Source: Chloroherpetonaceae bacterium
Lineage (GTDB): Bacteria; Bacteroidota; Chlorobiia; Chlorobiales; Thermochlorobacteraceae
Assembly (NCBI GenBank): GCA_025055975.1
Contig: JANWWM010000084.1
Span: 1-64,000 of the forward strand
Direction: 5' to 3'
Length of the DNA stretch: 64,000 nt
In this document: one piece after another, positions 1-10,428 of the stretch
Layout of the letters: every line of letters begins with the position of its first letter
Position numbering within the stretch: the stretch's first letter is position 1
Program-made: the position numbers and the translations under genes
Notes under the pieces: model-generated
Seen by the model: the letters and a program-made list of their open reading frames with translations, nothing else
Databases searched by the model: none
Told to the model about the DNA's origin: nothing

Positions 1-37
1 GAATGACAATCATTTCCGCAACGGCGCAAGCGGCGCG

Positions 38-1372
38 TCAAGAAGCGGAATTGGGTTTGGACGGAAAGTAGATTTCTTCTCGCACGGGTTGAGCGGCGGT
101 TGGATGCAGAATCGCCCGTTTGACGTTGCGGAACTGCAAGCCGCTCTCGACGCGACGGCGGCATTCCTCGACCGCGCTCTTGATGATGTTCTTCAAGTTC
201 GGCACGTCGTAAGGCTTCGAGACGAAGCGATAGAGCAACCCGTGATTGACGAGCGAGACGATGACTTCCGCGTCGGCGTAAGAGGACATCAAAATTTTCG
301 GCACGAGCGGCTCGATGGCTTCGGCTTGAATGAGAAAATCCGCGCCGCTTTGCCCAGGCATTCGCAAGTCCGCCACGATGCAGGCGAAAAACGATTTTCC
401 CTCCAAAAGCTCCATTGCCGATTCCGCCGATAGGCACGTGAAGACGTCGTATTCCTTCTTGAAGGTTTCCGACAAGAGATAGAGCACGTCGGAATCGTCG
501 TCGACGAACAAGACGCGCGGGTTGCCGCTTTTGCCGCAGAAGCGTTTTTCGAAGCTCGTCAAATCGTCGGTGGCGATGAGGTCGAGGTCGTTGGCTTCGT
601 TGAGTCGGGCGAAAAATTCCTCTTCGAAGCTGGCGTAGCGCTTGAGTTCCTCGACGATGTCGTCGGTGAAGTAGGCTTGAAACTCGGCTTGGAGGTTTTC
701 TATGGGTTTGATTTCCTCTTCCTGAATGGGCTGAACGGGCAACGCATCGAGCGTTTTTTCGAGATCGGCTAAAAACTCGGTTTCGGCGATTTCGCTCGTC
801 GGCGTTTGAGCGAGAGCCGACGGTTCGACGGGAAGCGGCTTTTGCGGTTGGAGTTCCTCGGCGCGTTTTGGCGGTTCGGCGGAAAGCGGCGCGGGCAGTT
901 GAGGTTCGGGCTTTGGCGGCAAGGCTTTAAGCGCCTCGACGAGAGACGGCGCTTTCGAAGACGCCGGGGCGGCTTTCTTTTCGCGTTGACCGCGCAGCAT
1001 GTAGGTCGCCGCCGCAAGCGCCACGATGGATTTGAGCGTGTCGGGTTGCCAAGGCTTGCGCACGTAGCGAAACACCTCGCCGACATTGACCGACTCCAAA
1101 ACCGATTCCAAGTCGGAATAGCCCGTCAGCAAAATGCGCATCGAGTCGGGAATGATTTGCTTGACGTGCCGAAGCAAATCCACGCCGCGCATGCCGCTCA
1201 TGCGCTGGTCGCTGATGACGATGGCGGTGTCGCGGTGCGAGTTCAAGAGCGACAGCGCCGCTTCGCCGCTCGTGGCGGTCAGCACTTTGTAGTCGTAGTC
1301 GAACAGTTGCGTCAAGCTTTCCAACATTTCAGGCTCGTCGTCAACCAAGAGCAATTTGAGCTTTCTGTTCAT
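38..1372 (-). CDS. Tandem receiver (REC-REC) response regulator without obvious output domain
   Basis: N-terminal LLLVDDEPEMLESL...VISDQRMSG...LLTGYSD...VRKPW and a second REC RVLFVDDDSDVLYLL...CIVADLRMPGQSG...LMSSY...VSKPY. Confidence 0.9.
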   Translation of the reverse strand: MNRKLKLLLVDDEPEMLESLTQLFDYDYKVLTATSGEAALSLLNSHRDTAIVISDQRMSGMRGVDLLRHVKQIIPDSMRILLTGYSDLESVLESVNVGEVFRYVRKPWQPDTLKSIVALAAATYMLRGQREKKAAPASSKAPSLVEALKALPPKPEPQLPAPLSAEPPKRAEELQPQKPLPVEPSALAQTPTSEIAETEFLADLEKTLDALPVQPIQEEEIKPIENLQAEFQAYFTDDIVEELKRYASFEEEFFARLNEANDLDLIATDDLTSFEKRFCGKSGNPRVLFVDDDSDVLYLLSETFKKEYDVFTCLSAESAMELLEGKSFFACIVADLRMPGQSGADFLIQAEAIEPLVPKILMSSYADAEVIVSLVNHGLLYRFVSKPYDVPNLKNIIKSAVEECRRRVESGLQFRNVKRAILHPTAAQPVREEIYFPSKPNSAS

Positions 1373-1393
1373 GGTCGGCGCGTCTTGGCTTGT

Positions 1394-3118
1394 TTATTTC
1401 GTCGTTTGCAGAAAGTCCGTCGCGGGAATTTTCACGATGAAGGTCGTGCCTTTTCCTTCCTCGGTCTCGAAGGCGATGGAGCCATTGTGCTTCTTGACGA
1501 TGTCGAAGGAAATCGATAATCCCAATCCCGTGCCTTTGCCGACGGGCTTCGTGGTGAAAAAAGGATCGAAGATTTTGGACTGAATGTTCTTTGGAATGCC
1601 CGTGCCGTTGTCTTGAACGCGCACGACGACGTAGCCTTGTTCCAGACCTGTCGAGACGCGCACTTTTGGGTCGGGCTTGCCCTCGACGGCGTGAATGGCG
1701 TTTTGAATGAGGTTCAAAAACACCTGATTGAGTTGCGCGGGGAAGCACTCGACCATTGGCAACGCGCCGTATTCGGTCGTCAGCTCGATGTCTTTGTCTT
1801 TGAGCAAGTGCCCAATCATCAAGACGCAATTTTTGATTCCCTCGTTGATGTCGGCTCTTTTCATTTGCGCTTCGTCGAGGCGCGCGAAGTTGCGCATTGA
1901 GCGCACGAGGTTCGCCATCTGCTCGAAGCCCGACGCGATGCCGATGAATAGGCGCTCGGTTCGGCGAATCGTCTCTTCGAGTTCGGCGACCGTTCCGTTT
2001 TGAGAGGCGCGAATTTCTTGCATCATCGAGAGCGCTTTTTCCAATTCGCCCGCGTAGACCGCGTCCTGCGCTTGCAAGGCTTTGAGGAGAAGTTTGGAGA
2101 TGGCGGCAAAGCGTTCCCGAATCAGCGCGACGTTGTTGGACGCATAGCCGATGGGCGTGTTGAGTTCGTGCGCGATGCCCGCGACCATCTGCCCCAGAGC
2201 CGACATTTTTTCCGTTTGAACCAAGTGCGCCTGCGTGTCCTGAATTTGCTTGATGCGCGCCGCCAGCTCGGCTTCCAGCTCCTTCTGTTTCGTGATGTCG
2301 ATGCGCACGCCGTAGAAGCGCAAGCCGCCGTCGGTCTCCAGTTCGGGCATGGAGTGAATGCGAAGCCACTTGATTTTTCCGTCGGGCAACGCGATGCGAC
2401 ACTCCATATCAAGCGGCTTCAAGGTGCGGCGACACTCTTCGACGCGACGCATATACTCGCCCACGTCGTCGGGGTGCCACATCTTCGTGATGATGGAGGC
2501 ATCGAGCATAATGCGCTCCGGTTCGATGCCGTAAATGGCTTTGCTTCCGTCGCTCACGAAGGGATAGACAATCGTGCCGTCGGGGCGAAAGAGGATTTGG
2601 TAAATCATGCTCGGCACGCTGTTGACGGTCTTGCGGAAGGTTTCTTGGTTTTTGACCAGTTCTTCCTCGATGAGCTTTCTCGTCGTGATGTCGCGCCCGA
2701 TGCCGAACAAGCCAACGGCGACGCCGTGTTCGTTGCGATAAACGACCTTCGTCGTGGAAATCCATCGCGTCTCGCCCGTGAGTTTGTTGAACATCGGCTC
2801 TTCGGCGTTGATGGATTCTTGACTGCTGTTGAGCAGGACGATTTCGTCTTGACGATGCTTTTCGGCGATGGGCGCGTCGTAGAAATCAAAGTCCGTTTTG
2901 CCGATGACTTCGAGCGAATGATGCTTGCCCAAAAACTCGGCGTGTTTTTGGTTGGAGACGATGATTCTGCCGTCCGCGTCTTTGGCGTAGATGATGTCGG
3001 GCAGGCTATCAATGAGTTGCAAGAGCAGGTTGCGCTCTTTGAGCACGCGCTCGTATTCTTCTTTCGGGACGCTCTCTTTGGCGAAATAATCTTTGGAGCG
3101 ACGAAATCCTTGCAGCAT
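1394..3118 (-). CDS. PAS-domain sensor histidine kinase (two PAS domains, HisKA, HATPase)
   Basis: PAS-like LIDSLPDIIYAKDADGRIIVSNQKHAEFLG; H-box MVAGIAHELNTPIGYASNN; N/G boxes NLIQNAIHAVEG, VQDNGTGIPKNIQSKIFDPFFTTKPVGKGTGLGLSIS. Confidence 0.93.
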   Translation of the reverse strand: MLQGFRRSKDYFAKESVPKEEYERVLKERNLLLQLIDSLPDIIYAKDADGRIIVSNQKHAEFLGKHHSLEVIGKTDFDFYDAPIAEKHRQDEIVLLNSSQESINAEEPMFNKLTGETRWISTTKVVYRNEHGVAVGLFGIGRDITTRKLIEEELVKNQETFRKTVNSVPSMIYQILFRPDGTIVYPFVSDGSKAIYGIEPERIMLDASIITKMWHPDDVGEYMRRVEECRRTLKPLDMECRIALPDGKIKWLRIHSMPELETDGGLRFYGVRIDITKQKELEAELAARIKQIQDTQAHLVQTEKMSALGQMVAGIAHELNTPIGYASNNVALIRERFAAISKLLLKALQAQDAVYAGELEKALSMMQEIRASQNGTVAELEETIRRTERLFIGIASGFEQMANLVRSMRNFARLDEAQMKRADINEGIKNCVLMIGHLLKDKDIELTTEYGALPMVECFPAQLNQVFLNLIQNAIHAVEGKPDPKVRVSTGLEQGYVVVRVQDNGTGIPKNIQSKIFDPFFTTKPVGKGTGLGLSISFDIVKKHNGSIAFETEEGKGTTFIVKIPATDFLQTTK

Positions 3119-3148
3119 CGATCGTTTCCTTTGAGCAATGAACCTTGA

Positions 3149-4255
3149 CTACGATGTCTTCTTGACCAGTTCGCTCAAGGCTTTGAGCTTGGCGAGCGCG
3201 TCGCTAGGCGAGGTTGGCGAAGCGTCGCGTTTCGCGGTCTGTTCGCTTCCCCCGTCGGTTTTTTGCGCGCCTTCCTTGCGCGAGGCGAGTTGCGACATGA
3301 TTTGACTTTTGTAGAGCATCACCGCTTCGGCGACGGTTTCGCGCAGTTTGTCGGGATGCCACGGCTTTTGAATGTAGCGGAAAATTTGCCCTTCGTTGAT
3401 GAGGCGAATGACGTCTTCGACGTCGGTATAAGCCGTGATGAGAATTTTCGGCACGAGCGGCGCCAGTTCGCGCGATTCGACGAGCAAATCCGCGCCGCTT
3501 TTCTTCGGCATGCGTTGGTCGGTGAGCAAGAGCGTTACGAAAGAATCTTGTCGCAACAGTTTGAGCGCCTCGTCGGCGGATTGACAAGCGATGACTTCGT
3601 AATCGTCGGACAGCAGTTGCCAGAGCGCTTCGAGCGTGCCTTGTTCGTCGTCGACGACCAAAATTTTCGGCTTGCCCGATTTGCCCAAAAACGCGCGTTC
3701 GAAAATCTCGTCAATCGCGTCGGCGCGATGCGCGTCGGAAAGTTTGGCGAAGAAATTTTCCTCGATGGCTTTCTGCTTCAACAGCTGCTCCATCGCCAGC
3801 GAGAGAGAGTCGTGGGGCAAACATGAGACGGACGGCTCGGCGGGCTTTTGCGCGACGACTTCTTTGGCTTTCTTGCGCGTCGAGTAGGTCATCGCCGCCA
3901 GCGAGATCACTTCGCGCAACTGCTCCGCGTTCCAAGGCTTTTTCACGTAGCGAAAGACTTCGCCCACGTTCACCGAATCCAAAATCGCGTCCGCGTCGGC
4001 GTAGCCCGTCAGCAAGATGCGAATCGCGTCGGGGCGAATCTCTTTGATGGCTTTGAGCACGTCGATGCCTTTCATCTGCGGCATCCGCTGGTCGCTGACG
4101 ACGATGGCAAGGTCGGGATTGCGCTTGGCGAACTCGATCGCTTCCGCGCCGCCATTGGCGCCATGCGCGTCGTAGCGATCGTCGAAAAGTTGCAGCAGCG
4201 CCTCCAAGACATGAGGCTCGTCGTCCACGAACAAGATTTTCAACTTTTGGCTCAT
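3149..4255 (-). CDS. Tandem receiver (REC-REC) response regulator
   Basis: KILFVDDEPHVLEALLQLF...VVSDQRMPQMKG and ILVVDDEQGTLEALWQLL...LLTDQRMPKKSG. Confidence 0.9.
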   Translation of the reverse strand: MSQKLKILFVDDEPHVLEALLQLFDDRYDAHGANGGAEAIEFAKRNPDLAIVVSDQRMPQMKGIDVLKAIKEIRPDAIRILLTGYADADAILDSVNVGEVFRYVKKPWNAEQLREVISLAAMTYSTRKKAKEVVAQKPAEPSVSCLPHDSLSLAMEQLLKQKAIEENFFAKLSDAHRADAIDEIFERAFLGKSGKPKILVVDDEQGTLEALWQLLSDDYEVIACQSADEALKLLRQDSFVTLLLTDQRMPKKSGADLLVESRELAPLVPKILITAYTDVEDVIRLINEGQIFRYIQKPWHPDKLRETVAEAVMLYKSQIMSQLASRKEGAQKTDGGSEQTAKRDASPTSPSDALAKLKALSELVKKTS

Positions 4256-4341
4256 CTTTGTTTCGTTTTGGTTCGCCGCGCTTGAAACTTTTGGGAAGTT
4301 AAAACTTTTGCGCGTTTGCGCAACGCTTTTCGGCGGAAACG

Positions 4342-4367
4342 AAAAAAGCCGCGAAACCGCGGCTTTT
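4342..4367 (-). terminator. Rho-independent terminator downstream of tRNA-Phe
   Basis: Perfect inverted repeat AAAAGCCGCG-AAAC-CGCGGCTTTT, with a T-run on the minus strand. Confidence 0.8.
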
Positions 4368-4369
4368 CG

Positions 4370-4441
4370 TGGTCAGGGAGGGAATTGAACCCCCGACGCA
4401 AGGATTTTCAGTCCTTCGCTCTACCACTGAGCTACCTGACC
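4370..4441 (-). tRNA. tRNA-Phe (GAA)
   Basis: Reverse complement GGTCAGGTAGCTCAGTGGTAGAGCGAAGGACTGAAAATCCTTGCGTCGGGGGTTCAATTCCCTCCCTGACCA folds as a cloverleaf; anticodon GAA; CCA not encoded. Confidence 0.95.
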
Positions 4442-4515
4442 CCTTTGCAAAAAGGAGCGCAAATATACGAGAGGCAATTTCAAAATCCAACGCGATTTTG
4501 GCGCGTCGCGCTTCG

Positions 4516-4962
4516 TCAAACCCGATGCATCGCCTTGAAGATGTCCTCATGCTGCGCGTGAACGGACACGCCGAGCCGTTCTCCCGCGCCAATCAAGGCT
4601 TCGCGGATTCGCATGAAGTTCGACGGGGATTTGGAGATGTCGACGATCATAATCAGCGTGAAAAATTCCTGCATGATTTTTTGCGAGACGTCCTGCAAGT
4701 CGCATTGATGCTCGGCGAGAACGGTCGTGAGCGCGCTCATGATGCCGACGCGATTTTTGCCAAACGCCGTTACCAAAATCCTGCCCGTCTCTTGGGTCGA
4801 GGGTTGCGGCGGTTTCGGGTTCGAGAGCGTCAGCGACGGCGCGCCCTTCTCGTATTCTTTGATGACTTCGGCGACGACGGCTTCCACGTTTTCTTTCGTG
4901 GCTTTCTCGCCCAGCTCCTCTATGGCAAGATCGATGATGCGACGAAGTTCCGTTTCGGTCAT
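4516..4962 (-). CDS. ACT-domain protein
   Basis: ILVTAFGKNRVGIMSALTTVLAEHQCDLQDVSQKIMQEFFTLIMIVDI is an ACT-domain pattern. Confidence 0.75.
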   Translation of the reverse strand: MTETELRRIIDLAIEELGEKATKENVEAVVAEVIKEYEKGAPSLTLSNPKPPQPSTQETGRILVTAFGKNRVGIMSALTTVLAEHQCDLQDVSQKIMQEFFTLIMIVDISKSPSNFMRIREALIGAGERLGVSVHAQHEDIFKAMHRV

Positions 4963-4968
4963 TGGTTT

Positions 4969-6798
4969 TTATTTGACGATGATTTCAAACGGCATCAAGG
5001 CTTGCGGTTGCAACGGGGTTCCGCTCGATAAGCGTCGCAACGCTTGAACGGCGCTTTTGAACTCGCTTGGCAACTCCGATTCGCCCGCGATCGCTCGCGT
5101 CAGTTCCGATTTGACCGTTTCCATGATGACTTGACCCATCGCCATCGTGAGCGACGCGCCTCCGAAATTTTCAAAAAAATCTTCCCAAAAATCCTTTGGC
5201 TTCGGGTAACTGACCAACTCGACGCTCGCCGTTTCGTCGATGCCCGCGAGATTTTTGGCGACTTGAATCGCCTTTCGGAATCCGCCCAGTTCATCGACGA
5301 GTCCGATGTTTTTCGCCGCTCCGCCGAGCCACACGTGTCCTTGCGCGATGGAATGAACCTGCTCGATCGTCATGTTTCTGCCTTCGGCGACTTTGCGCAA
5401 AAATTCTTGGTAGAGATACTCAATCAGCGCGTCGGCTTTTTGATAGGCTTCTGGGGAGACTTTGTCGAAGAGATTGAACGCATCGGCGAATTTGGTTTTG
5501 GAGATGACGACGCGCTTCAAGCCGATTTTGTCGGCAAGTTCGCGCATTGCGGGCTTCGTGGCGATAACGCCAATCGAACCCGTGATGGTCGTGGGGTTTG
5601 CGACGATTTTTTGAGCCTGCATCGATACCCAGTAGCCGCCCGAAGCGGCAACGCCCGACATCGACGCGACGACGGGCTTTTCGGCTTTGGCTCGATTGAG
5701 CGCGCGCAGAATTTTGTCGGAAGCGATCGCCGAACCGCCAGGGCTATCGACGCGCAGCACGATGGCTTTGACGGATTTGTCCTTGCGCGCTTCTTCGATT
5801 GCGGGCGCGATGGTTTCGTCGCCGCTGTTGGCTTCGCCGCTGGGCGATGGATCGCTCTTCCCATCAACGAGCGCGCCCATAACGTTGACGACGGCGATTT
5901 TGTCGGAAGATTTTTTTCCGAGCGACGAGTAAGAGACGTCTTTGTATTTGCTCGCCGAAATGAAGAGCGTCTCGTCGTCTTCTTCCTTGACGTTGAAACG
6001 CTTGCGAATCGCGTCTTCCAGTTCGCTGAAATAGCAGATGGAATCGACGAGGTTCTGCGCGAGCGCGTCTTTGTCGGAAAGGTAGGCTTGTTCGTTGAGA
6101 ATGCGTCGGAACTTTTCTTCGCTGATTTTGCGCGACTCCGTTACGCCCTTGACGTAGGCGCTATCGAACCCCGTGAGCAGCGCGTTGAGTTGCTCGTAGT
6201 TCGGGGCGGAAATCGTGTCGCTCAAGAAGCTTTCCGCCGCCGACTTGTATTTGCCGCGTCGGGCGACTTCGAACTCAATGCCGACCTTTGCGAGCATCGA
6301 TTTGAAGTAAAGAATTTCCGTCTTCAAGCCGTCCAAGACGAGCACGCCGTAGCGTTCGAAGAAGATTTTGTCGCATGCGGACGCGAGGTAGTATTCCGCG
6401 TCGCCCGACAGTTGCGGCAAAAACGCCCAAATTTCCTTGCCCGACGCTCGATAGTCGGCGATGGCGTCGCGCAACTCGGCGAGCTTGGATTGTTGCGTCG
6501 AGAGATCTTCGATCGTGGCGACGATGAGTTTGACGCGCTCGTCGAGCTTGGCTTTGTCCAAAACTTCCAACAGTCCTTGCAACGTGGGCGGCGTTTTCGG
6601 CGCAAGTCCTGGAAGCCCGCCGCTCAACGCGACTTCGGGAAGCGAGCCGCGAATCGAGAGCGTCAAAACGGCTTCCTTCGGAACGCTCACCTTCGGCGAC
6701 GAGGCGCGATAAACGCCAATGGCGAAAAGAATGGCGAGCAACGCCAAAATGACGAGCCAAATTTTTCTCGACCCCGTTCGTCTTTGAGTTTGAGCCAT
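4969..6798 (-). CDS. sppA: Signal peptide peptidase SppA (67K type)
   Basis: KAIVLRVDSPGGSAIASDKILRAL and SGVAASGGYWVSMQAQKIVANPTTITGSIGV; N-terminal TM. Start placed at the internal MAQTQRR; the listed ORF extends further upstream. Confidence 0.9.
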   Translation of the reverse strand: MAQTQRRTGSRKIWLVILALLAILFAIGVYRASSPKVSVPKEAVLTLSIRGSLPEVALSGGLPGLAPKTPPTLQGLLEVLDKAKLDERVKLIVATIEDLSTQQSKLAELRDAIADYRASGKEIWAFLPQLSGDAEYYLASACDKIFFERYGVLVLDGLKTEILYFKSMLAKVGIEFEVARRGKYKSAAESFLSDTISAPNYEQLNALLTGFDSAYVKGVTESRKISEEKFRRILNEQAYLSDKDALAQNLVDSICYFSELEDAIRKRFNVKEEDDETLFISASKYKDVSYSSLGKKSSDKIAVVNVMGALVDGKSDPSPSGEANSGDETIAPAIEEARKDKSVKAIVLRVDSPGGSAIASDKILRALNRAKAEKPVVASMSGVAASGGYWVSMQAQKIVANPTTITGSIGVIATKPAMRELADKIGLKRVVISKTKFADAFNLFDKVSPEAYQKADALIEYLYQEFLRKVAEGRNMTIEQVHSIAQGHVWLGGAAKNIGLVDELGGFRKAIQVAKNLAGIDETASVELVSYPKPKDFWEDFFENFGGASLTMAMGQVIMETVKSELTRAIAGESELPSEFKSAVQALRRLSSGTPLQPQALMPFEIIVK

Positions 6799-6868
6799 AT
6801 CGATTGCGTTTAAGGTGGTTGAGCGAATATCGCTTGCCCAACGTTCTTTTGCAATCGCGCCTTCGCCG

Positions 6869-8200
6869 TCAGTCCGTTGGCTTTTCGGCTTCGCGCCATT
6901 GGAAGTTCGGCAGGTTCGGAACGCGCTCAATCAAGCGTTCAGGATACTGCGCGCCTTCGATGGCGCCGCGAAACGTGATGGATTGAACTTGATTGTTCGA
7001 GAACTCAATCGTGATTTCGTCGCCGCTGGCGAGGTTTGCGCCTTTGGGCTTGCCGTCGTCGTAGGCGTAGTAGAGACTGCGCGATTGGCGACGCACGTCG
7101 ACGCGCCGAATGCGCGCCTTTTCGTCAAACGCGATCGTCATCTGCTCGCCCGAAATTTGATTGAACTTTCTGCCCGAAGCGTCGAGCGAATCCTTCGAAG
7201 CCAAGAAAGCGCGCCGATAAACGAACATTGAGTCGATTCGATTGCGCCGACCGTCTTCGCGGAGTTTGACCACGATGGAATCGCCCGTGAGTTGATGGTT
7301 GTCGTGCCATGCGATTGGGTTTTCGTAGAGCGAGATGATTTTTTCGCGGAGCAAGTAACGCGCCTTGTTGGAGCGAGCGCGGAGCGCGCCACGCTTGATG
7401 CGGACGCTATCCGTGATGTCGATGCGCGGCAGCGCGTCCGCGTCGTTTCGGAACGCTTCCATTCGTTTGGCGCGAATGACGAGCGTGTCGATCTCGCCCG
7501 TCGATGCCGTATCGATTTTCGTGAGCGCGGGATTTCCTTCAATGAAACTGCGCTTTTCGTTGGCGAAATGCTCGCCGTAACCGCCCGTGATGACGACGTT
7601 GTCGCTCGGATTCCTCACGACGACGTTGCCCAACGCGATGGCGCGCGCTTCGTCGCGGAAATACACGAGGCTATCCGAGAAGATGAGATTCGTCGCGTCT
7701 TTTAGCGACACCTTCTCGCTGAAATGCGCTCGTCGGACGTCGGAGAGATATAGCCCTCTCTGGCTGCGGAGCGTAACGGTTTGGTCGGTGAGGCTGACGT
7801 TTCTTTCGAGGACGGATTTGCGCTCGTCGGGAAAGTAGAAGCCCTCTTCGCCGCGAATGATCGCCGTGTCGCGCGCGATGACGATGTTGCCCGCCAAGCG
7901 AATTTTTCGGGATTGAAGAAACTGCACGGCGGTGTCGCAATCGACGGTCGTCGTCGATTCCACGAAACGCACGTTGCCGCTGGCGATGCGGACTTCTTCA
8001 ATGACGGCGGGCGACGTTTTCGTTTTTGGCAGAAGCGCCGTTCCGCTTGAAATTTCGTTGGCGCGCTCCAAAATCACGACGCGAGCGGCAGTGTCGGGCG
8101 CGGATTGCGCGCGCAGTTCGAACAAGCCAAAAAAGAAAAAGCCGCCCAAGAACAGAGCGGCTCGCCAGGCGCGTCGCGTCGCGTCAGAACGGCAAATCAT
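6869..8200 (-). CDS. OstA/LptA-like outer-membrane LPS-transport domain protein
   Basis: Signal-peptide-like N-terminus [34 protein letters not shown], then OstA-like beta repeats ([56 protein letters not shown]). Confidence 0.7.
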   Translation of the reverse strand: MICRSDATRRAWRAALFLGGFFFFGLFELRAQSAPDTAARVVILERANEISSGTALLPKTKTSPAVIEEVRIASGNVRFVESTTTVDCDTAVQFLQSRKIRLAGNIVIARDTAIIRGEEGFYFPDERKSVLERNVSLTDQTVTLRSQRGLYLSDVRRAHFSEKVSLKDATNLIFSDSLVYFRDEARAIALGNVVVRNPSDNVVITGGYGEHFANEKRSFIEGNPALTKIDTASTGEIDTLVIRAKRMEAFRNDADALPRIDITDSVRIKRGALRARSNKARYLLREKIISLYENPIAWHDNHQLTGDSIVVKLREDGRRNRIDSMFVYRRAFLASKDSLDASGRKFNQISGEQMTIAFDEKARIRRVDVRRQSRSLYYAYDDGKPKGANLASGDEITIEFSNNQVQSITFRGAIEGAQYPERLIERVPNLPNFQWREAEKPTD

Positions 8201-8666
8201 CGTCTTTCGGCGCGGCGGAAGATTCAGGCGCGGGTTGCGGCTTTGGCGCGGAGGCTTTCGGCGTTGCGCTCGGCGCATTCGCTTCGCCATAAGCGATTGG
8301 TTCAGGAGGCGACGGCGGCGACGAGGCGACTTTGCTATCGAGCATCGTCATGTCGGTGGCGACGATTTCCGTAATGTAATTCTTCTTGCCCGTCTCCTTG
8401 TCTTCCCAACTGCGCGTCGTAAGCCTGCCTTCGATGTAGACCAACTTGCCTTTGGTGAGATACTGCTTGCAAATCTCCGCCAGCTTGTCCCAAACGACGA
8501 TGCGATGCCATTCCGTGCGCTCGACCTTTTGACCGTTCTTGTCCTTGTAACTCTCGTCGGTCGCCAGATTGAAATTCACGACTTGGTTGCCGTTTGGCGT
8601 GGTCCGAAGTTCGGGGTCTGCGCCCAAGCGTCCGATGAGCATCACTTTGTTCAAACTTCCTGCCAT
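8184..8666 (-). CDS. ssb: Single-stranded DNA-binding protein
   Basis: [82 protein letters not shown]...; acidic tip DDDLPF. Confidence 0.97.
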   Translation of the reverse strand: MAGSLNKVMLIGRLGADPELRTTPNGNQVVNFNLATDESYKDKNGQKVERTEWHRIVVWDKLAEICKQYLTKGKLVYIEGRLTTRSWEDKETGKKNYITEIVATDMTMLDSKVASSPPSPPEPIAYGEANAPSATPKASAPKPQPAPESSAAPKDDDLPF

Positions 8667-8818
8667 GGTGGGAAAAGTTTAAGCGTTAAAGGAATCTTGG
8701 AAATTTAGGAAATGTCCGCGCATTTGCAAGGCTCGCAGGCGTCGACGTTCTGGCGAAACCCTCCCGTCGTTCCGAATGTGGGGCGAAGGGTTGACTTTTG
8801 AAAACGCGACGCGCGATC

Positions 8819-9577
8819 TCAATCGGGCGATTTCGGGCGAAAAATCTTGAACGAGCCAATCCCCAAACGCTTCTGCAAAAAGTATTGAAGCGAAACGCGC
8901 AACACGCCGAACCCATACTTGACGCTTCGCGCGAAGTTGATGGACGAGGCTTCCTTGAAATACTTGGTCGGGCAAGTGATTTCGGCGATTTCGAAGCCCG
9001 CGTAAAAAATTTGCGCGAGCATTTCGTTGTCGAACACGAAGTCGTCGGAATTGGCGCGATAGTTCACCGCCTCCAACACCTCTCTGGAAAAGGCGCGATA
9101 GCCCGTGTGATACTCGGAGAGTTTTTGTCCCATCAAAAGATTTTGAATGAACGTAAGCGCGCGATTGGAGACATACTTGTAGAGCGGCATTCCGCCCTTG
9201 CGCGCGCCGCCGCCCAAGATGCGCGACCCCAACACGCACGGATACGCGCCGCTGGCGATGACGCTCGCCATCGCAGGAAGCAGTTTCGGCGTGTATTGAT
9301 AATCGGGGTGAAGCATCACGACGATGTCCGCGCCAAGCGCGAGCGCCGCGTCGTAGCACGTTTTTTGATTGCCTCCGTAGCCTTTGTTGCGCTCGTGGCG
9401 AATGACATGCCTGACGCCGATGCGCTTGGCGAGTTCGACCGTCTCGTCTCGGCTCGCGTCGTCGACGAGCACGACCTCATCGACGATGTCGAAGGGAATT
9501 TCGGCGTAAGTTCTTTCCAACGTTTTTTCCGCGTTGTAGGCGGGAAGCACCACGACGAGCTTTTTGCCGAAAATCAT
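8819..9577 (-). CDS. Family 2 glycosyltransferase (DPM/GtrB-like)
   Basis: MIFGKKLVVVLPAYNAEKTLERTYAEIPFDIVDEVVLVDDASRDETVELAKRIG; start overlaps the upstream stop by 4 nt. Confidence 0.88.
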   Translation of the reverse strand: MIFGKKLVVVLPAYNAEKTLERTYAEIPFDIVDEVVLVDDASRDETVELAKRIGVRHVIRHERNKGYGGNQKTCYDAALALGADIVVMLHPDYQYTPKLLPAMASVIASGAYPCVLGSRILGGGARKGGMPLYKYVSNRALTFIQNLLMGQKLSEYHTGYRAFSREVLEAVNYRANSDDFVFDNEMLAQIFYAGFEIAEITCPTKYFKEASSINFARSVKYGFGVLRVSLQYFLQKRLGIGSFKIFRPKSPD

Positions 9578-10428
9578 CGTTGTTGCGCGTTCAAGATGCG
9601 AGCGATTTCGGAAGCCAAGAGCCGCAAATCCTCGTCGAGAAAGTGCGACGAGCGCAATCGCGCGCGCTTGACTTCGTCGAGATCGATGACGGCATCGATC
9701 GCGTCGGGTTCGAAACGTTTGGCTTGGGCGACGAGCGCGCCGCTCGGAGCGACGATTTCCGAGCCGCCCCAATACGACAGCCCGTCTTCGTTGCCCACGC
9801 GGTTCGCCATCACGACATAGACGCTGAACAGATTGGCGTAGGTGCGCGTCATCATTTGCCAAGTCTCCGCGATTTTCAGTTCGCCCGTTTCGGCATCGAC
9901 GCGCAACGGACTTGCGACGAGCGAAAACACGACCTTCGCGCCCTGCATCGCCAGCAAATACGGCAGCGTTACGTGCCAATTGTCCTCGCATATCGCCACG
10001 CCAATCAAGCCGAGCCTGCGCGAATGAAACGGCGCGATGCGTTGCCCCGCCGAAAAGTAGCGCAGTTCCTCGAACATTCCGTAGGTGGGCAAAAAAACCT
10101 TGCGATGCGCCACGATCGCTTTGCCGTCCTCGAAGAAAAACGCCGCGTTGTAGACCCCGTAGTCGTCGGACAGTTCAACGCCGCCGCAAAGAATCGAAAT
10201 GCGTTTGGAAAGGTCTCGAAGCGGCTGAAATCGAACGTCGCCAATCGGCAACGCGATGTCTTGCGCCGCGTCTTGCAGGTTGTAGCCCGACAGCGAGAGT
10301 TCGGGAAACACGATGAACTCGATGCCGTCTCGAATCGCTTGCTCGGCGAGGGCGACGTGTTGATTGAGATTTTCGTCGAAGTTGGCAAGGGCGCTATCGA
10401 TTTGGGCGACGCGCAGTTTGACTTTCAT
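9574..10428 (-). CDS. Carbon-nitrogen hydrolase (nitrilase superfamily)
   Basis: MKVKLRVAQIDSALANFDENL...FIVFPELSLSGY; AHRKVFLPTYGMFEE; GVAICEDNWH: the Glu-Lys-Cys triad motifs. Confidence 0.9.
   Translation of the reverse strand: MKVKLRVAQIDSALANFDENLNQHVALAEQAIRDGIEFIVFPELSLSGYNLQDAAQDIALPIGDVRFQPLRDLSKRISILCGGVELSDDYGVYNAAFFFEDGKAIVAHRKVFLPTYGMFEELRYFSAGQRIAPFHSRRLGLIGVAICEDNWHVTLPYLLAMQGAKVVFSLVASPLRVDAETGELKIAETWQMMTRTYANLFSVYVVMANRVGNEDGLSYWGGSEIVAPSGALVAQAKRFEPDAIDAVIDLDEVKRARLRSSHFLDEDLRLLASEIARILNAQQR

Noticed and set aside
2000-3148. 382-aa ORF opposite the histidine kinase
   Set aside because: Antisense shadow of a clear kinase gene; no recognisable motifs.
4369-5031. ORF starting MVREGIEPPTQGFSVLRSTTELPDPFAKR
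   Set aside because: Classic translation artefact of the tRNA-Phe gene running into antisense of the ACT-domain gene.
5044-6813. 589-aa plus-strand ORF opposite sppA
   Set aside because: Antisense shadow ORF. The composition is Arg/Phe-rich with no domain motifs, and sppA on the other strand is clearly real.
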